NCBI GenBank assembly: GCA_036924085.1
Contig: JAVGWX010000007.1
Location: forward strand, 101,822,236-101,886,235
DNA length: 64,000 nt
Source of the DNA: Ariolimax columbianus
Taxonomy: Eukaryota; Mollusca; Gastropoda; Stylommatophora; Arionidae
Direction of reading: 5' to 3'
Made by a program: the position numbers and the translations under genes. Under the pieces are notes generated by a model. The model had not been told where the DNA came from. It did not search any database and saw only the letters and a program-made list of their open reading frames with translations. The stretch's first letter is position 1. Every line of letters begins with the position of its first letter. Shown piece by piece: positions 54,145 to 64,000 of the stretch.

Positions 54145-55060
54145 CCAGGTGTGCACTTCATTATCAGAGGCCATACATCCAGGTGTGCACTTCATTATCA
54201 GAGGCCATACATCCAGGTGTGCACTTCATTATCAGAGGCCATACATCCAGGTGTGCACTTCATTATCAGAGGCCATACATCCAGATGTACACTTCATTAT
54301 CAGAGGCCATACATCCAGGTGTGCACTTCATTATCAGAGGCCATACATCCAGGTGTACACTTCATTATCAGAGGCCATACATCCAGGTGTGCACTTCATT
54401 ATCAGAGGCTATACATCCAGGTGTGCACTTCATTATCAGAGGCCATACATCCAGGTGTGCACTTCATTATCAGAGGCCATACATCCAGATGTACACTTCA
54501 TTATCAGAGGCCATACATCCAGGTGTGCACTTCATTATCAGAGGCCATACATCCAGGTGTACACTTCATTATCAGAGGCCATACATCCAGGTGTGCACTT
54601 CATTATCAGAGGCCATACATCCAGATGTACACTTCATTATCAGAGGCCATACATCCAGGTGTACACTTCATTATCAGAGGCCATACATCCAGGTGTGCAC
54701 TTCATTATCAGAGGCCATACATCCAGGTGTACACTTCATTATCAGAGGCCAGACATCGAGGTGTGCACTTCATTATCAGAGGCCATACATCCAGGTGTAC
54801 ACTTCATTATCAGAGGCCAGACATCGAGGTGTGCACTTCATTATCAGGTCATACATCCAGGTGTGCACTTCATTATCAGAGGCCATACATCCAGGTGTAC
54901 ACTTCATTATCAGAGGCCATACATCCAGGTGTGCACTTCATTATCAGAGGCCATACATCCAGGTGTACACTTCATTATCAGAGGCCTGACATCCAGGTGT
55001 ACACTTCATTATCAGAGGCCATACATCCAGGTGTACACTTCATTATCAGAGCATATATAT
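54145..55060. repeat. 34-bp minisatellite, about 27 copies, at the edge of RTE copy 2
   Basis: Unit is ATCCAGGTGTGCACTTCATT + ATCAGAGGCCATAC, with GTGTGCAC/GTGTACAC/ATGTACAC variants. On the minus strand the unit portion AATGAAGTGCACACCTGGAT aligns with the RTE copy 1 segment GAGAATGTGCGATGGAGAT that precedes the C-terminal region, so the unit probably derives from the LINE. Confidence 0.95.
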
Positions 55061-55264
55061 TCTAGTATGAACTTAATTACCAGAGCCCATTTGTCAAGGT
55101 ATGAGATACTGTCTCGTCTTAATAGTATCTGCAAATGAATGAGACAACTCTGAGACTTTAATCAATGAGACAACTCTGAGACTTTAAAACGTTTTAAAAT
55201 TTCAGCAGCGGTCCCGAACCTTCAGAAATGGTGGACACACCTTCCTTCGTCCCCTCGGCAGCAC

Positions 55265-56420
55265 ACATATCTTTTGCTCCACAGTTGTACCCTCGACAAT
55301 AGCTGTACGGTCCACAGTTGTACCATCAACAATAGCTCTACGGTAAACAGTTGTACCCTCGACAATAACTCTATTGACTCCACAGTTGTACCCTCGACAA
55401 TAGCTCTACGGTCCACAGGTGTACCCTCGACAATAGCTCTACGGCCCACAGCTGTACCCTCGACAATAGCTCTACTGACTCCACCGTTGTACCCTCGACA
55501 ATAGCTCTACGGTCCACAGTTGTACCATCGACAATAGCCCTACAGTCCACAGTTGTACCCTCGACAATAACTCTACCGACTCCACAGTTGTACCCTCGAC
55601 AATAGCTCTACAGACTCCACAGTTGTACCCTCGACAATAGCTCTACGGTCCACAGGTGTACCCTCGACAATAGCTCTACAGACTCCACAGTTGTACCCTC
55701 GACAATAGCTCTACAGACTCCACAGTTGTACCCTCGACAATAGCTCTACAGACTCCACAGTTGTACCCTCGACAATAGCTCTACGGTCCACAGGTGTACC
55801 CTCGACAATAGCTCTACAGACTCCACAGTTGTACCCTCGACAATAGCTCTACAGACTCCACAGTTGTACCCTCGACAATAGCTCTACAGACTCCACAGTT
55901 GTACCCTCGACAATAGCTCTACAGACTCCACAGTTGTACCCTCGACAATAGCTCTACAGACTCCACAGTTGTACCCTCGACAATAGCTCTACAGACTCCA
56001 CAGTTGTACCCTCGACAATAGCTCTACGGTCCACATGTGTACCCTCGACAATAGCTCAACTGACTCCACAGTTGTACCCTCGACAATAGCTCTACAGACT
56101 CCACAGTTGTACCCTCGACAATAGCTCTACAGACTCCACAGTTGTACCCTCGACAATAGCTCTACGGTCCACAGGTGTACCCTCGACAATAGCTCTACAG
56201 ACTCCACAGTTGTACCCTCGACAATAGCTCTACAGACTCCACAGTTGTACCCTCGACAATAGCTCAACTGACTCCACAGTTGTGCCCTCGACAATAGCTC
56301 AACTGACTCCACAGTTGTACCCTCGACAATAGCTCAACTGACTCCACAGTTGTGCCCTCGACAGTAGCTCAACTGACTCCACAGTTGTACCCTCGACAAT
56401 AGCTCTACGGACTCCAGTTT
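55265..56420. repeat. 33/35-bp minisatellite, about 34 copies
   Basis: The shared core GTACCCTCGACAATAGCTCT is followed by either ACGGTCCACAG (33-bp unit) or ACAGACTCCACAG (35-bp unit). The 33-bp units cluster on the left and then recur every few 35-bp units. Right-hand units have CTCAACTGACTCC. Confidence 0.97.
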
Positions 56421-56734
56421 AAGCACCACTGACCTAGGAACACCTAGAACATGCGCATCCAGCACCCGCCCTACTTAGAATGAAAATTGCGTGTGCCCCC
56501 TGCTACTTCTCGCCTTGTCGCTCCAGACACGGCAAATTACAGGCATACATTCGTTCATTCCACACTCGTCTCTCTCTCTGTATACACCTTGATTTCTCTT
56601 CCTCCACTCTTCCTATAATTTCAGTTAAATACCTATTCTCACAGACGGTGTCACGGCACAAATATTCTCGAGCGTTCAAACGCATTCATACGACCAGTCA
56701 TTTAAACAAAGATAATACATGGCATACCACTACA
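56421..56734. other. unique sequence, no gene seen
   Basis: Short frames on both strands show no recognised domain. Confidence 0.5.
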
Positions 56735-57000
56735 CACACACACACACACACACACACACGAATACACACATTCAGACATGATTACCTACGCAGACACTGG
56801 TAACTTAACAAAACATGTCCAAACAACTACCAAAATGGTTGAAACATAATTGTGTAGGCGCATGCGTAGTGCCAGTATATGTACTAGTCGGGTATTCTCT
56901 ACAAGACGCGCACACATACCCATACACACACACGCTCGGGCGCGCGCACGCACGTACGCACGCCACGCACTCGCCCACACACCACACACACACATATATA
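56735..57000. repeat. CA microsatellites and CA/CG-rich stretch
   Basis: A perfect CA run at 56733-56758, and a mixed CACACA / GCGCGCACGCACGTACGC stretch at 56915-56990. The alternating purine-pyrimidine tract is of the kind that can adopt Z-DNA. Confidence 0.85.
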
Positions 57001-57285
57001 TTACATACAAAGATAGGCACAGAAAACCGACTCAAGTATGCATGCCGACGATGCAACTTCCAGAGAAGCACTGGGCCCACCAGAGGGGTAATAAACGAGC
57101 CTCCTCGCAGGAAGAAGCTTGTGTCAAAGTGAGATTTTGTTGTGGCGGTGGTCTTTGTGTTGGTGGTGGTCTCTGTGGTGGTGGTGGTTTACTTGATGAT
57201 GCTGCTAGCCCCAAAATAACATCACTAAATCGCTAATATGATATGTCTAGAAATATACACAGAGAGAGTCATTCTTTCAAAAAAT
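57001..57285. other. unique sequence with a GGTGGT run
   Basis: GTGGCGGTGGTCTTTGTGTT followed by GGTGGTGGT repeats near 57140-57190. No gene seen. Confidence 0.5.
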
Positions 57286-57289
57286 ATGC

Positions 57290-57745
57290 TACCTGAAACA
57301 CACTAGGACTCCAGAATTAGATACACAAACACTAGGACTCCAGAAGTAGATACACAAACACACTAGGACTCCATAATTAGACACACAAACACACTAGGAC
57401 TCCAGAATTAGATACACAAACACACTAGGACTCCAGAATTAGATACACAAACACACTAGGACTCCAGAATTAGACACACAAACACACTAGGACTCCAGAA
57501 TTAGACACACAAACCCACTAGGACTCCAGAATTAGACACACAAACCCACTAGGACTCCAGAATTAGACACACAAACCCACTAGGACTCCAGAATTAGATA
57601 CACAAACACACTAGGACTCCAGAATTAGACACGCAAACACACTAGGACTCCAGAATTAGATACATAAACACACTAGGACTCCAGAATTAGATACACAAAC
57701 ACACTAGGACTCCAGAATTAGATACACAAACACACAAGGGATGAC
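57290..57745. repeat. 31-bp minisatellite, about 14.5 copies
   Basis: Unit is CACACTAGGACTCCAGAATT + AGATACACAAA, with GACACAC and CCCACTAGG variants in blocks. Confidence 0.96.
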
Positions 57746-57773
57746 AGAAACCATGTGAGTAGCAAAGAGGTCA

Positions 57774-57892
57774 GAGCCGCTCACACGTTGCTTGGTGTGT
57801 TCACACGAGTATGGCACACTACTATCATGACAGAGTCGCTCACACGTTGCTTGGTGTGTTCACACGAGTATGGCACACTACTATCATCACGT
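57774..57892. repeat. 59-bp direct duplication
   Basis: GCCGCTCACACGTTGCTTGG... and GTCGCTCACACGTTGCTTGG..., each followed by TGTTCACACGAGTATGGCAC. Confidence 0.93.
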
Positions 57893-58234
57893 ACCTCAGT
57901 TATTCACATTACTGAGGTATGACAGGGCGAGTGGCTCATCGGGTTTACAGGTGTAGGCCTGAGGAATATAGACCGCTTGCCTTGACAGTCGCCATGCAGT
58001 CTGCAGAAAAGGTCTTTATGTCGCAAGGAAAAGGAAATGCTAGGTCTTACCGAAAGTTTGAATTCATCATTCCTTGGTCAAGAACCTAATATAATAACGG
58101 CCTTTATTCCTATTCCTAGAGTCGGAAGTGTATGTATATTCATTGATTACTAAAAGCCGCTTGCAGAGGCAGTCGTCACAGAACCTAAATTGTTTTTGTC
58201 CCCTCAATTAGAAGAACTTATGCCTGACCGAGTC
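57893..58234. other. mostly unique, with a SINE-like patch at 57925-58010
   Basis: GCGAGTGGCTCATCGGGTTT + ACAGG...GACCGCTTGCCTTGACAGTC resembles the tRNA-like units at 59600-59810 (AGTGGCTGA...ACAGGCCGCTCGCCACTG). Otherwise no feature. Confidence 0.45.
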
Positions 58235-58405
58235 TTTGACGTTATGCCCCCATGCTCAGTAGGCCGGTATCCTATCTAGTCGACCCGTTTTTGAAGCCAT
58301 GTCCCCAGGTTCCAGAGGCCGGTGTCCTATCCGCTAGACCAGTTTTTGACGCCATGTCCCCAGGTTCCAGAGGTCGGTGTCCTATCCGCTCGACCAGTCG
58401 CACCT
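58235..58405 (-). repeat. 57-bp tRNA-like SINE head in three tandem copies
   Basis: On the minus strand each unit holds ACTGGTCTAGCGGATAGGAC, close to a tRNA A-box (TGGTCTAGCGG), followed by ACCGGCCTCTGGAACCTGGG. A canonical B-box is not seen. The last copy is diverged (GGGTCGACTAGATAGGATAC). Confidence 0.65.
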
Positions 58406-58464
58406 TAATCCAGCATAACTAGAACCCATCTCTCCAGTTCTACTTTCCCTCAATAGTCTACCAC

Positions 58465-58745
58465 CGATTTCCTGTATCGTATGGCTGGTATCGATTTCCT
58501 GTATCGTATGGCTGGTATCGATTTCCTGTATCGTATGGCTGGTATCGATTTCCTGTATCGTATGGCTGGTACCGATTTCCTGTATCGTATGGCTGGTATC
58601 GATTTCCTGTATCGTATGGCTGGTATCGATTTCCTGTATCGTATGGCTGGTACCGATTTCCTGTATCGTATGGCTGGTATCGATTTCCTGTATCGTATGG
58701 CTGGTATCGATTTCCTGTATCGTATGGCTGGTATCGGTATACCGT
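58465..58745. repeat. 27-bp minisatellite, about 10.5 copies
   Basis: Unit is TATCGATTTCCTGTATCGTA + TGGCTGG, with TATCGA/TACCGA alternating. Frames on both strands are open because 27 is divisible by three. Confidence 0.97.
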
Positions 58746-59595
58746 CCACGTTATCTCCTCCAGGTGAAAGGACAACATGTTAATCTATGTACCTCATTAA
58801 AATTTTACAGCACAAAAAGAACATTATTTCATGATAGGAATCATAGACCATCCCCAGGTTTTATCTGCTTTAATATTTCCGTGTCTTTGGCACGTCTGAA
58901 AGCTGCATCTTTTCCCATCTACCTGTCCCTAATAATATCATGTCTATGCCATCTGTTTGGAAGAATTATTGCACGTGCACACGTTCTTCAGGTTGATGTT
59001 GTCAAATATCTCTCGTGTAGTCCATAACGTGTGCATGCCTGCGCTCTTGTCCATTTCCACTTTCTGATGTTGGGACTGACAGACTCCAACTGAATAGACC
59101 GACACATGTTGATTGTTGCCGCACAAATAATCCAGATGTTACGAGAATGTGTCCTAGAAAACTACTTTTGTGTGCATAATGACCGTTGATAATCTTATTA
59201 CAAGGCACGAGGAGAACCACCTGGCTGATGGACAGATGGCATTGCCAAATTCAAATAGCAGCACTGGCTTAGGATGACTGTGATCGATGAGGACCACTTT
59301 ATCAGCATTCACTGCAAGGATCAAGGACATAAACAACCCCTGTCACAGGGGTTGAAGAATGGTTGATGTGAAGTGACTCGTCTCTGTATAGTCTCTATAT
59401 AGTCTCTATAAAGTCTCTCAAACAGGATGGGCACACTCAGGAACTATGACTCTGACAACTGAGAAAATGATCAGTTGTCATAGAAACAACGAAACTGATG
59501 CCCAGCTCACAGAAGAGTGGCGCTCATGTTTTCTTGGAGACACAGACATAATGGATTGACAGATCACAGCATCAGACTGTCATACGGCTTGGTCC
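58746..59595. other. unique sequence, no gene seen
   Basis: About 850 bp. A TAGTCTCTATATAGTCTCTATA triplication lies at 59386-59415. Overlapping short frames show no known domain. Confidence 0.55.
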
Positions 59596-59599
59596 CATT

Positions 59600-59810
59600 G
59601 CTGGGCTAGTCGAGGGGTGGTTGACTACAGGCCGCTCGCCACTGCTGTCGCGACGTCCTGTGTTGGGCTAGTCGAGAAGTGGCTGAGATTGAGGATTACA
59701 GGCCGCTCGCCACTGCTGTCGTCACGTCGTGTGCTGGGCTAGTCTAGGAGTTTTAGGCTGAGGATTACAGGCCGCTCGCCACTGCTATCGCCACGTCGTG
59801 TGCTGGCTAT
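59600..59810 (+). repeat. tRNA-like SINE unit in three tandem copies, about 70-75 bp each
   Basis: Each copy has GCTGGGCTAGTCGAG + AAGTGGCTGA... then ACAGGCCGCTCGCCACTGCT + GTCGTCACGTCGTG. GGCTAGTCGAGAAGTGG is A-box-like. A SINE head amplified in tandem is the likeliest reading. Confidence 0.6.
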
Positions 59811-59811
59811 G

Positions 59812-59935
59812 TTTATTTATTTCACTCCTTAAAGTAAAACAACATATGCCATTCAGGAGATTCGAACCCCTGCCCTCGTTGTCGGCATGCAGGCATCGAA
59901 ACCATTCGGCTACGCGCTCCCAGAGGCACACTTGG
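59812..59935 (-). mobile_element. tRNA-derived SINE with A and B boxes
   Basis: The minus strand reads GGGAGCGCGTAGCCGAATGG (A-box GTAGCCGAATGG), then about 40 bp later GGGGTTCGAATCTCC (B-box GGTTCGAATCT), then a short tail with GTGAAATAAATAAACAT. Box spacing fits a tRNA-like pol III promoter. The acceptor ends do not pair, so it is not a functional tRNA gene. Confidence 0.75.
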
Positions 59936-60047
59936 CGCTCATAAAGAGGATGATTATTAGTCATAGAACTACTAGCGCAAGCTTTAGAACTAGAAACCAC
60001 AACAATAAATAAACAGAGCACTAAACAAAATGATAATTGCGTGAAGA

Positions 60048-62012
60048 AAGTTTCTACACAAGAAGATACATCAGGCCACGTGGAGATCTCCAGACATGTT
60101 CTCACACAAGAAGATACATCAGACCACGTGGAGATCTCCAGACATGTTCTCGCACAAGAAGATACATCAGGCCACGTGGAGATCTCCAGACATGTTCTCA
60201 CACAAGAAGATACATCAGGCCACGTGGAGATCTCCAGACATGTTCTCACACAAGAAGATACATCAGGCCACGTGGAGATCTCCAGACATGTTCTCACACA
60301 AGAAGATACATCAGGCCACGTGGAGATCTCCAGACATGTTCTCACACAAGAAGATACATCAGGCCACGTGGAGATCTCCAGACATGTTCTCACACAAGAA
60401 GATACATCAGGCCACGTGGAGATCTCCAGACATGTTCTCACACAAGAAGATACATCAGGCCACGTGGAGATCTCCAGACATGTTCTCACACAAGAAGATA
60501 CATCAGGCCACGTGGAGATCTCCAGACATGTTCTCACACAAGAAGATACATCAGGCCACGAGGAGATCTCCAGACATGTTCTCACACAAGAAGATACATC
60601 AGACCACGTGGAGATCTCCAGACATGTTCTCACACAAGAAGATACATCAGGCCACGAGGAGATCTCCAGACATGTTCTCACACAAAAAGATACATCAGAC
60701 CACGTGGAGATCTCCAGACATGTTCTCGCACAAGAAGATACATCAGGCCACGTGGAGATCTCCAGACATGTTCTCACACAAGAAGATACATCAGGCCACG
60801 TGGAGATCTCCAGACATGTTCTCACACAAGAAGATACATCAGGCCACGTGGAGATCTCCAGACATGTTCTCACACAAGAAGATACATCAGGCCACGAGGA
60901 GATCTCCAGACATGTTCTCACACAAGAAGATACATCAGATCACGTGGAGATCTCCAGACATGTTCTCGCACAAGAAGATACATCAGGCCACGTGGAGATC
61001 TCCAGACATGTTCTCACACAAGAAGATACATCAGGCCACGTGGAGATCTCCAGACATGTTCTCACACAAGAAGATACATCAGGCCACGTGGAGATCTCCA
61101 GACATGTTCTCGCACAAGAAGATACATCAGGCCACGTGGAGATCTCCAGACATGTTCTCACACAAGAAGATACATCAGGCCACGTGGAGATCTCCAGACA
61201 TGTTCTCACACAAGAAAATACATCAGGCCACGAGGAGATCTCCAGACATGTTCTCACACAAGAAGATACATCAGACCACGTGGAGATCTCCAGACATGTT
61301 CTCACACAAGAAGATACATCAGGCCACGTGGAGATCTCCAGACATGTTCTCACACAAGAAGATACATCAGGCCACGAGGAGATCTCCAGACATGTTCTCA
61401 CACAAGAAGATACATCAGACCACGTGGAGATCTCCAGACATGTTCTCGCACAAGAAGATACATCAGGCCACGTGGAGATCTCCAGACATGTTCTCACACA
61501 AGAAGATACATCAGGCCACGTGGAGATCTCCAGACATGTTCTCACACAAGAAGATACATCAGGCCACGTGGAGATCTCCAGACATGTTCTCAGACAAGAA
61601 GATACATCAGGCCACGTGGAGATCTCCAGACATGTTCTCACACAAGAAGATACACCAGGCCACGTGGAGATCTCCAGACATGTTCTCACACAAGAAGATA
61701 CATCAGGCCACGAGGAGATCTCCAGACATGTTCTCACACAAGAAGATACATCAGACCACGTGGAAATCTCCAGACATGTTCTCGCACAAGAAGATACATC
61801 AGGCCACGTGGAGATCTCCAGACATGTTCTCACACAAGAAGATACATCAGGCCACGTGGAGATCTCCAGACATGTTCTCACACAAGATGATACATCAGGC
61901 CACGTGGAGATCTCCAGACATGTTCTCACACAAGAAGATACATCAGGCCACGTGGAGATCTCCAGACATGTTCTCACATAAGAAGATACATCAGGCCACG
62001 TGGAGATCTCCA
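60048..62012. repeat. 48-bp minisatellite, about 41 copies, fused in frame to RTE copy 3
   Basis: Unit is CATGTTCTCACACAAGAAGA + TACATCAGGCCACGTGGAGA + TCTCCAGA. In the frame that continues into the LINE it reads HKKIHQATWRSPDMFS. The last unit passes directly into ATWRSPDHVMEKKIDHICV of the RTE endonuclease. Variants (CCACGAGG, CAGACCACG, CTCGCAC) recur at 336-bp intervals (7 units), a higher-order repeat. All three plus frames and one minus frame are open because 48 is divisible by three. Confidence 0.97.
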
Positions 62013-64000
62013 GACCATGTGATGGAAAAAAAGATTGATCACATTTGTGTCATTCATGTTTTCAGAAATAAACTACACGATTTAAGAGTCAAGCAAGGTG
62101 TTGACGCAGTCTCAGACCACCACATGTTGTTGGGGATCTTGCAGCTATAACTATAAAGACACACAGTACGAGCAAGGATAACCAGATATAACGTACACCT
62201 CTTACAAGACCATGGAAAGTAAAACATCATATAGCCCAGTACTGAACAATAGATACCAAGTACTACAGGAGCTAGATGAAAACGACTAGATGGAAATTAC
62301 TAGTATGTGGGACCAGGCTAACGAGATGTAAAATTAGACATGTGAAGAAACTATAAGATTCAAGAGTACCCAACACAAAGAATGGATCACAGCAGAAACA
62401 TTACATAAAATAGCAGAAAGAAAAAAGCTATGCTCAACAATTGTCGAACCCGAGACACAAAAGCAGAAGCACAGAGTAATGCTATTGTTAGAAACAAAGA
62501 AACCAAGATGTGTATAAAGAACAAGTTGGCACTGGAAGCAGAAGAGAGAGGAAATATAATAACATTTTACTCATTAACAAAGAAAATGACAAATAGATAT
62601 ATACAGATGACAAACCAATCAAAGATAGAGAAGGCAGGATAAAACGTCATCGGAGGAACAACAGATACGATGGGTTTAGTACTTCAAAGAACGTTTAAAT
62701 TGACCTTCACCAAGAGGAAACACCAAATATCCTACCAGCAGAGGAGACCCCGAACTTGGACTGCAACCCACCAAGAAGGATAGAAACCGAAACAGCCTTA
62801 TCTAAACTCAAGAAATGGATAGCCGATGGACCAGACGGAATAGCAGCAGAAGCCATAATGGCAGACATGGAATTATTGAAGACAATTTGGGAAGAGGAGA
62901 GGGTGTCCACATAATGGGAAGAAGGACATATGATTTAACTGCCTAAGAGGGGGGGACCTGATTGATTGCAGCAGTTCTTGGTAGATAACGGGGAACTGAG
63001 ACGCAGTCTAGTCTGTTAACTGGAAAACATCTCTTGACGCCAATTTGACAGTAACGGTCGAGGTACTCTATGACACCTGTTGAGACACTATGGGATACCT
63101 GAGAAGCTCACAACACTCATCAGGAAAATGTACAAAGATACAATAAGTAGAGTGGTACATAAGAGAGCACTGACTTACAGCTTCGGGGTGCAAACATGGG
63201 TGAGACAAAGATGGCTTCTCCTTCCTCTTCCTGTTGGTTATAGATCGGACAAGGAAGACTTCAAAGGATGGAAAGAGAACTGGTATTCAGGGACTGGACT
63301 AAGCAGATGATCTGGTACTACTGTCACACAGTCATAGCCAAATGCGAGAGAAACTTGATTGGGTGAAAGAGCAATCAGCTACATTAGGACTGAATATCAA
63401 CATGAAGAAAACCAAGCCCCGTAAAACAACTCAACACTTTCAACAAAGAACCAATCAAGCTGCAGCGAGAGCCGCTGGAATAAAATTGGAGACATGTACC
63501 TCGTATTTGGGCAGCACAATGGACACATCAGGAGGTACGGATGTAGATGTAAGGATCAGAATTGGAAAGGCAAGACGAACATGAGAAACAACATGAGAAC
63601 AAAGGGAAATAGAGATTCACACAGTCAGAATCTTAACGCAATGTGAAGTCAGTACAGCTGAATGGAGCGTTGACATGGAGAACCACCAAGGCCATATGAC
63701 AAAGACTCCAGTTCTTCGTTAACAGGTGCCTACACAGGATAATGGGTAGAAAGTGGCAATAAAATGGCGAGGAATGAAATGTTGTGATAAGGTGTCAACG
63801 GGAGCCAATGGAACAACAAATTTAGAGAAGAAAATGGAGCTGGATAGACATACGCTGCGGAAACCGCTCAACATAGCCAGACAGACTCTTACCTGGTATC
63901 CTCAAGGAATGTGAGAAGGAACTACGATTAAATGATTGTACCTGGAGAGAGGGAGAAAGAGCAGTCCAGGATCGTGTATGCTGGCAGGGTGTTGTCGATG
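62013..64000 (+). pseudogene. RTE-type LINE copy 3, endonuclease end to ORF2 C-terminus (broken, leaves window)
   Basis: Endonuclease end: KKIDHICVIHVFRNKLHDLR...SDHHMLLGILQL (62022-62153), with the terminal SDHH catalytic block. Linker: ALEAEERGNIITFYSLTKKM and NRYIQMTNQ (62540-62620). RT start: LSKLKKWIADGPDGIAAEAI (about 62795-62860). Motif C: the segment equivalent to DYADDL has TAA in place of the Tyr codon (63300-63302), then ADDLVLLSHSHSQMREKLDW. After it come LGLNINMKKTKPR and SYLGSTMDTSGGTDVDVRIR (to 63584). C-terminus: RRKWSWIDIRCG, PGILKECEKELRLNDCTW and AVQDRVCWQGVVD at the window end. Multiple stops and frameshifts. The part 5' of the endonuclease end is replaced by the 48-bp array. 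Confidence 0.88.

Noticed and set aside
59812..59935. Functional tRNA gene on the minus strand
   Set aside because: A and B boxes are good but the acceptor arms do not pair, and a SINE-like tail follows. Kept as a SINE.
60037..61981. 617- and 646-codon frames beside the LINE-frame reading
   Set aside because: Shadow phases of the 48-bp unit. Only the phase that runs into the RTE endonuclease has meaning, and that as a pseudogene.
60048..62012. Array of p53-binding sites as a regulatory element
   Set aside because: Half-sites are spaced 48 bp apart, far more than the 0-13 bp needed for a full site, and are explained by the LINE coding sequence. Mentioned only as a unit property.

Overview
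The window looks like non-genic or intronic DNA from a lophotrochozoan, most likely a gastropod mollusc. I infer this from one exon of a BMP2/4-type TGF-beta ligand, several clades of non-LTR retrotransposon with a molluscan flavour (CR1-like, RNase H-bearing I/Jockey-like, RTE), tRNA-derived SINEs, and an extreme load of minisatellites. Nothing looks bacterial, viral or organellar. Adding up the array spans, tandem repeats cover roughly half of the 64 kb.

Layout. 1-0.7 kb is a 56-bp array. 0.9-7.7 kb holds two decayed I-like LINEs, each carrying an internal minisatellite, plus two CR1-like LINEs; the CR1-like copy at 3412-5250 is nested in the first I-like element and flanked by a target-site duplication. 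7.8-18.5 kb is a chain of AT-rich and mid-GC arrays with one tRNA-SINE and two copies of a SINE-like dispersed repeat. 19.0-20.0 kb is a CR1-like copy on the minus strand, abutting a 3.6-kb 31-bp array. 24.4-31 kb holds the 42-bp and 15-bp arrays, followed by a minus-strand CR1-like fragment with an SGNH-esterase ORF1 end and a broken endonuclease (to 32.6 kb). 33.5-39.7 kb has small arrays and an I-like 3' fragment. 40.35-41.35 kb is the only convincing host gene: the last coding exon of a BMP2/4 ligand, minus strand, with its acceptor site. 41.5-51 kb alternates arrays with a decayed RTE element. 52-59 kb is more arrays, an RTE fragment and SINE-like pieces. 60-64 kb is a 48-bp array that runs in frame into a decayed RTE element which leaves the window.

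The main discovery is the relation between these two components. At least seven arrays sit inside or on the edge of a retrotransposon, and in several the repeat unit is visibly made from the element's own sequence. Two arrays in two different I-like copies start at the same codons of ORF2 (the HQL-x-R-x-x-Q motif after RNase H). The 48-bp array at 60-62 kb is made of the RTE endonuclease ATWRSPD...KIDH segment. The 3.6-kb 31-bp array and the CAAGC array both start from the same LINE-type 3' tail. The window reads as a record of minisatellite birth from non-LTR elements.

Long open frames across arrays are by-products of unit lengths divisible by three or of units that lack stops. I do not annotate them as genes.
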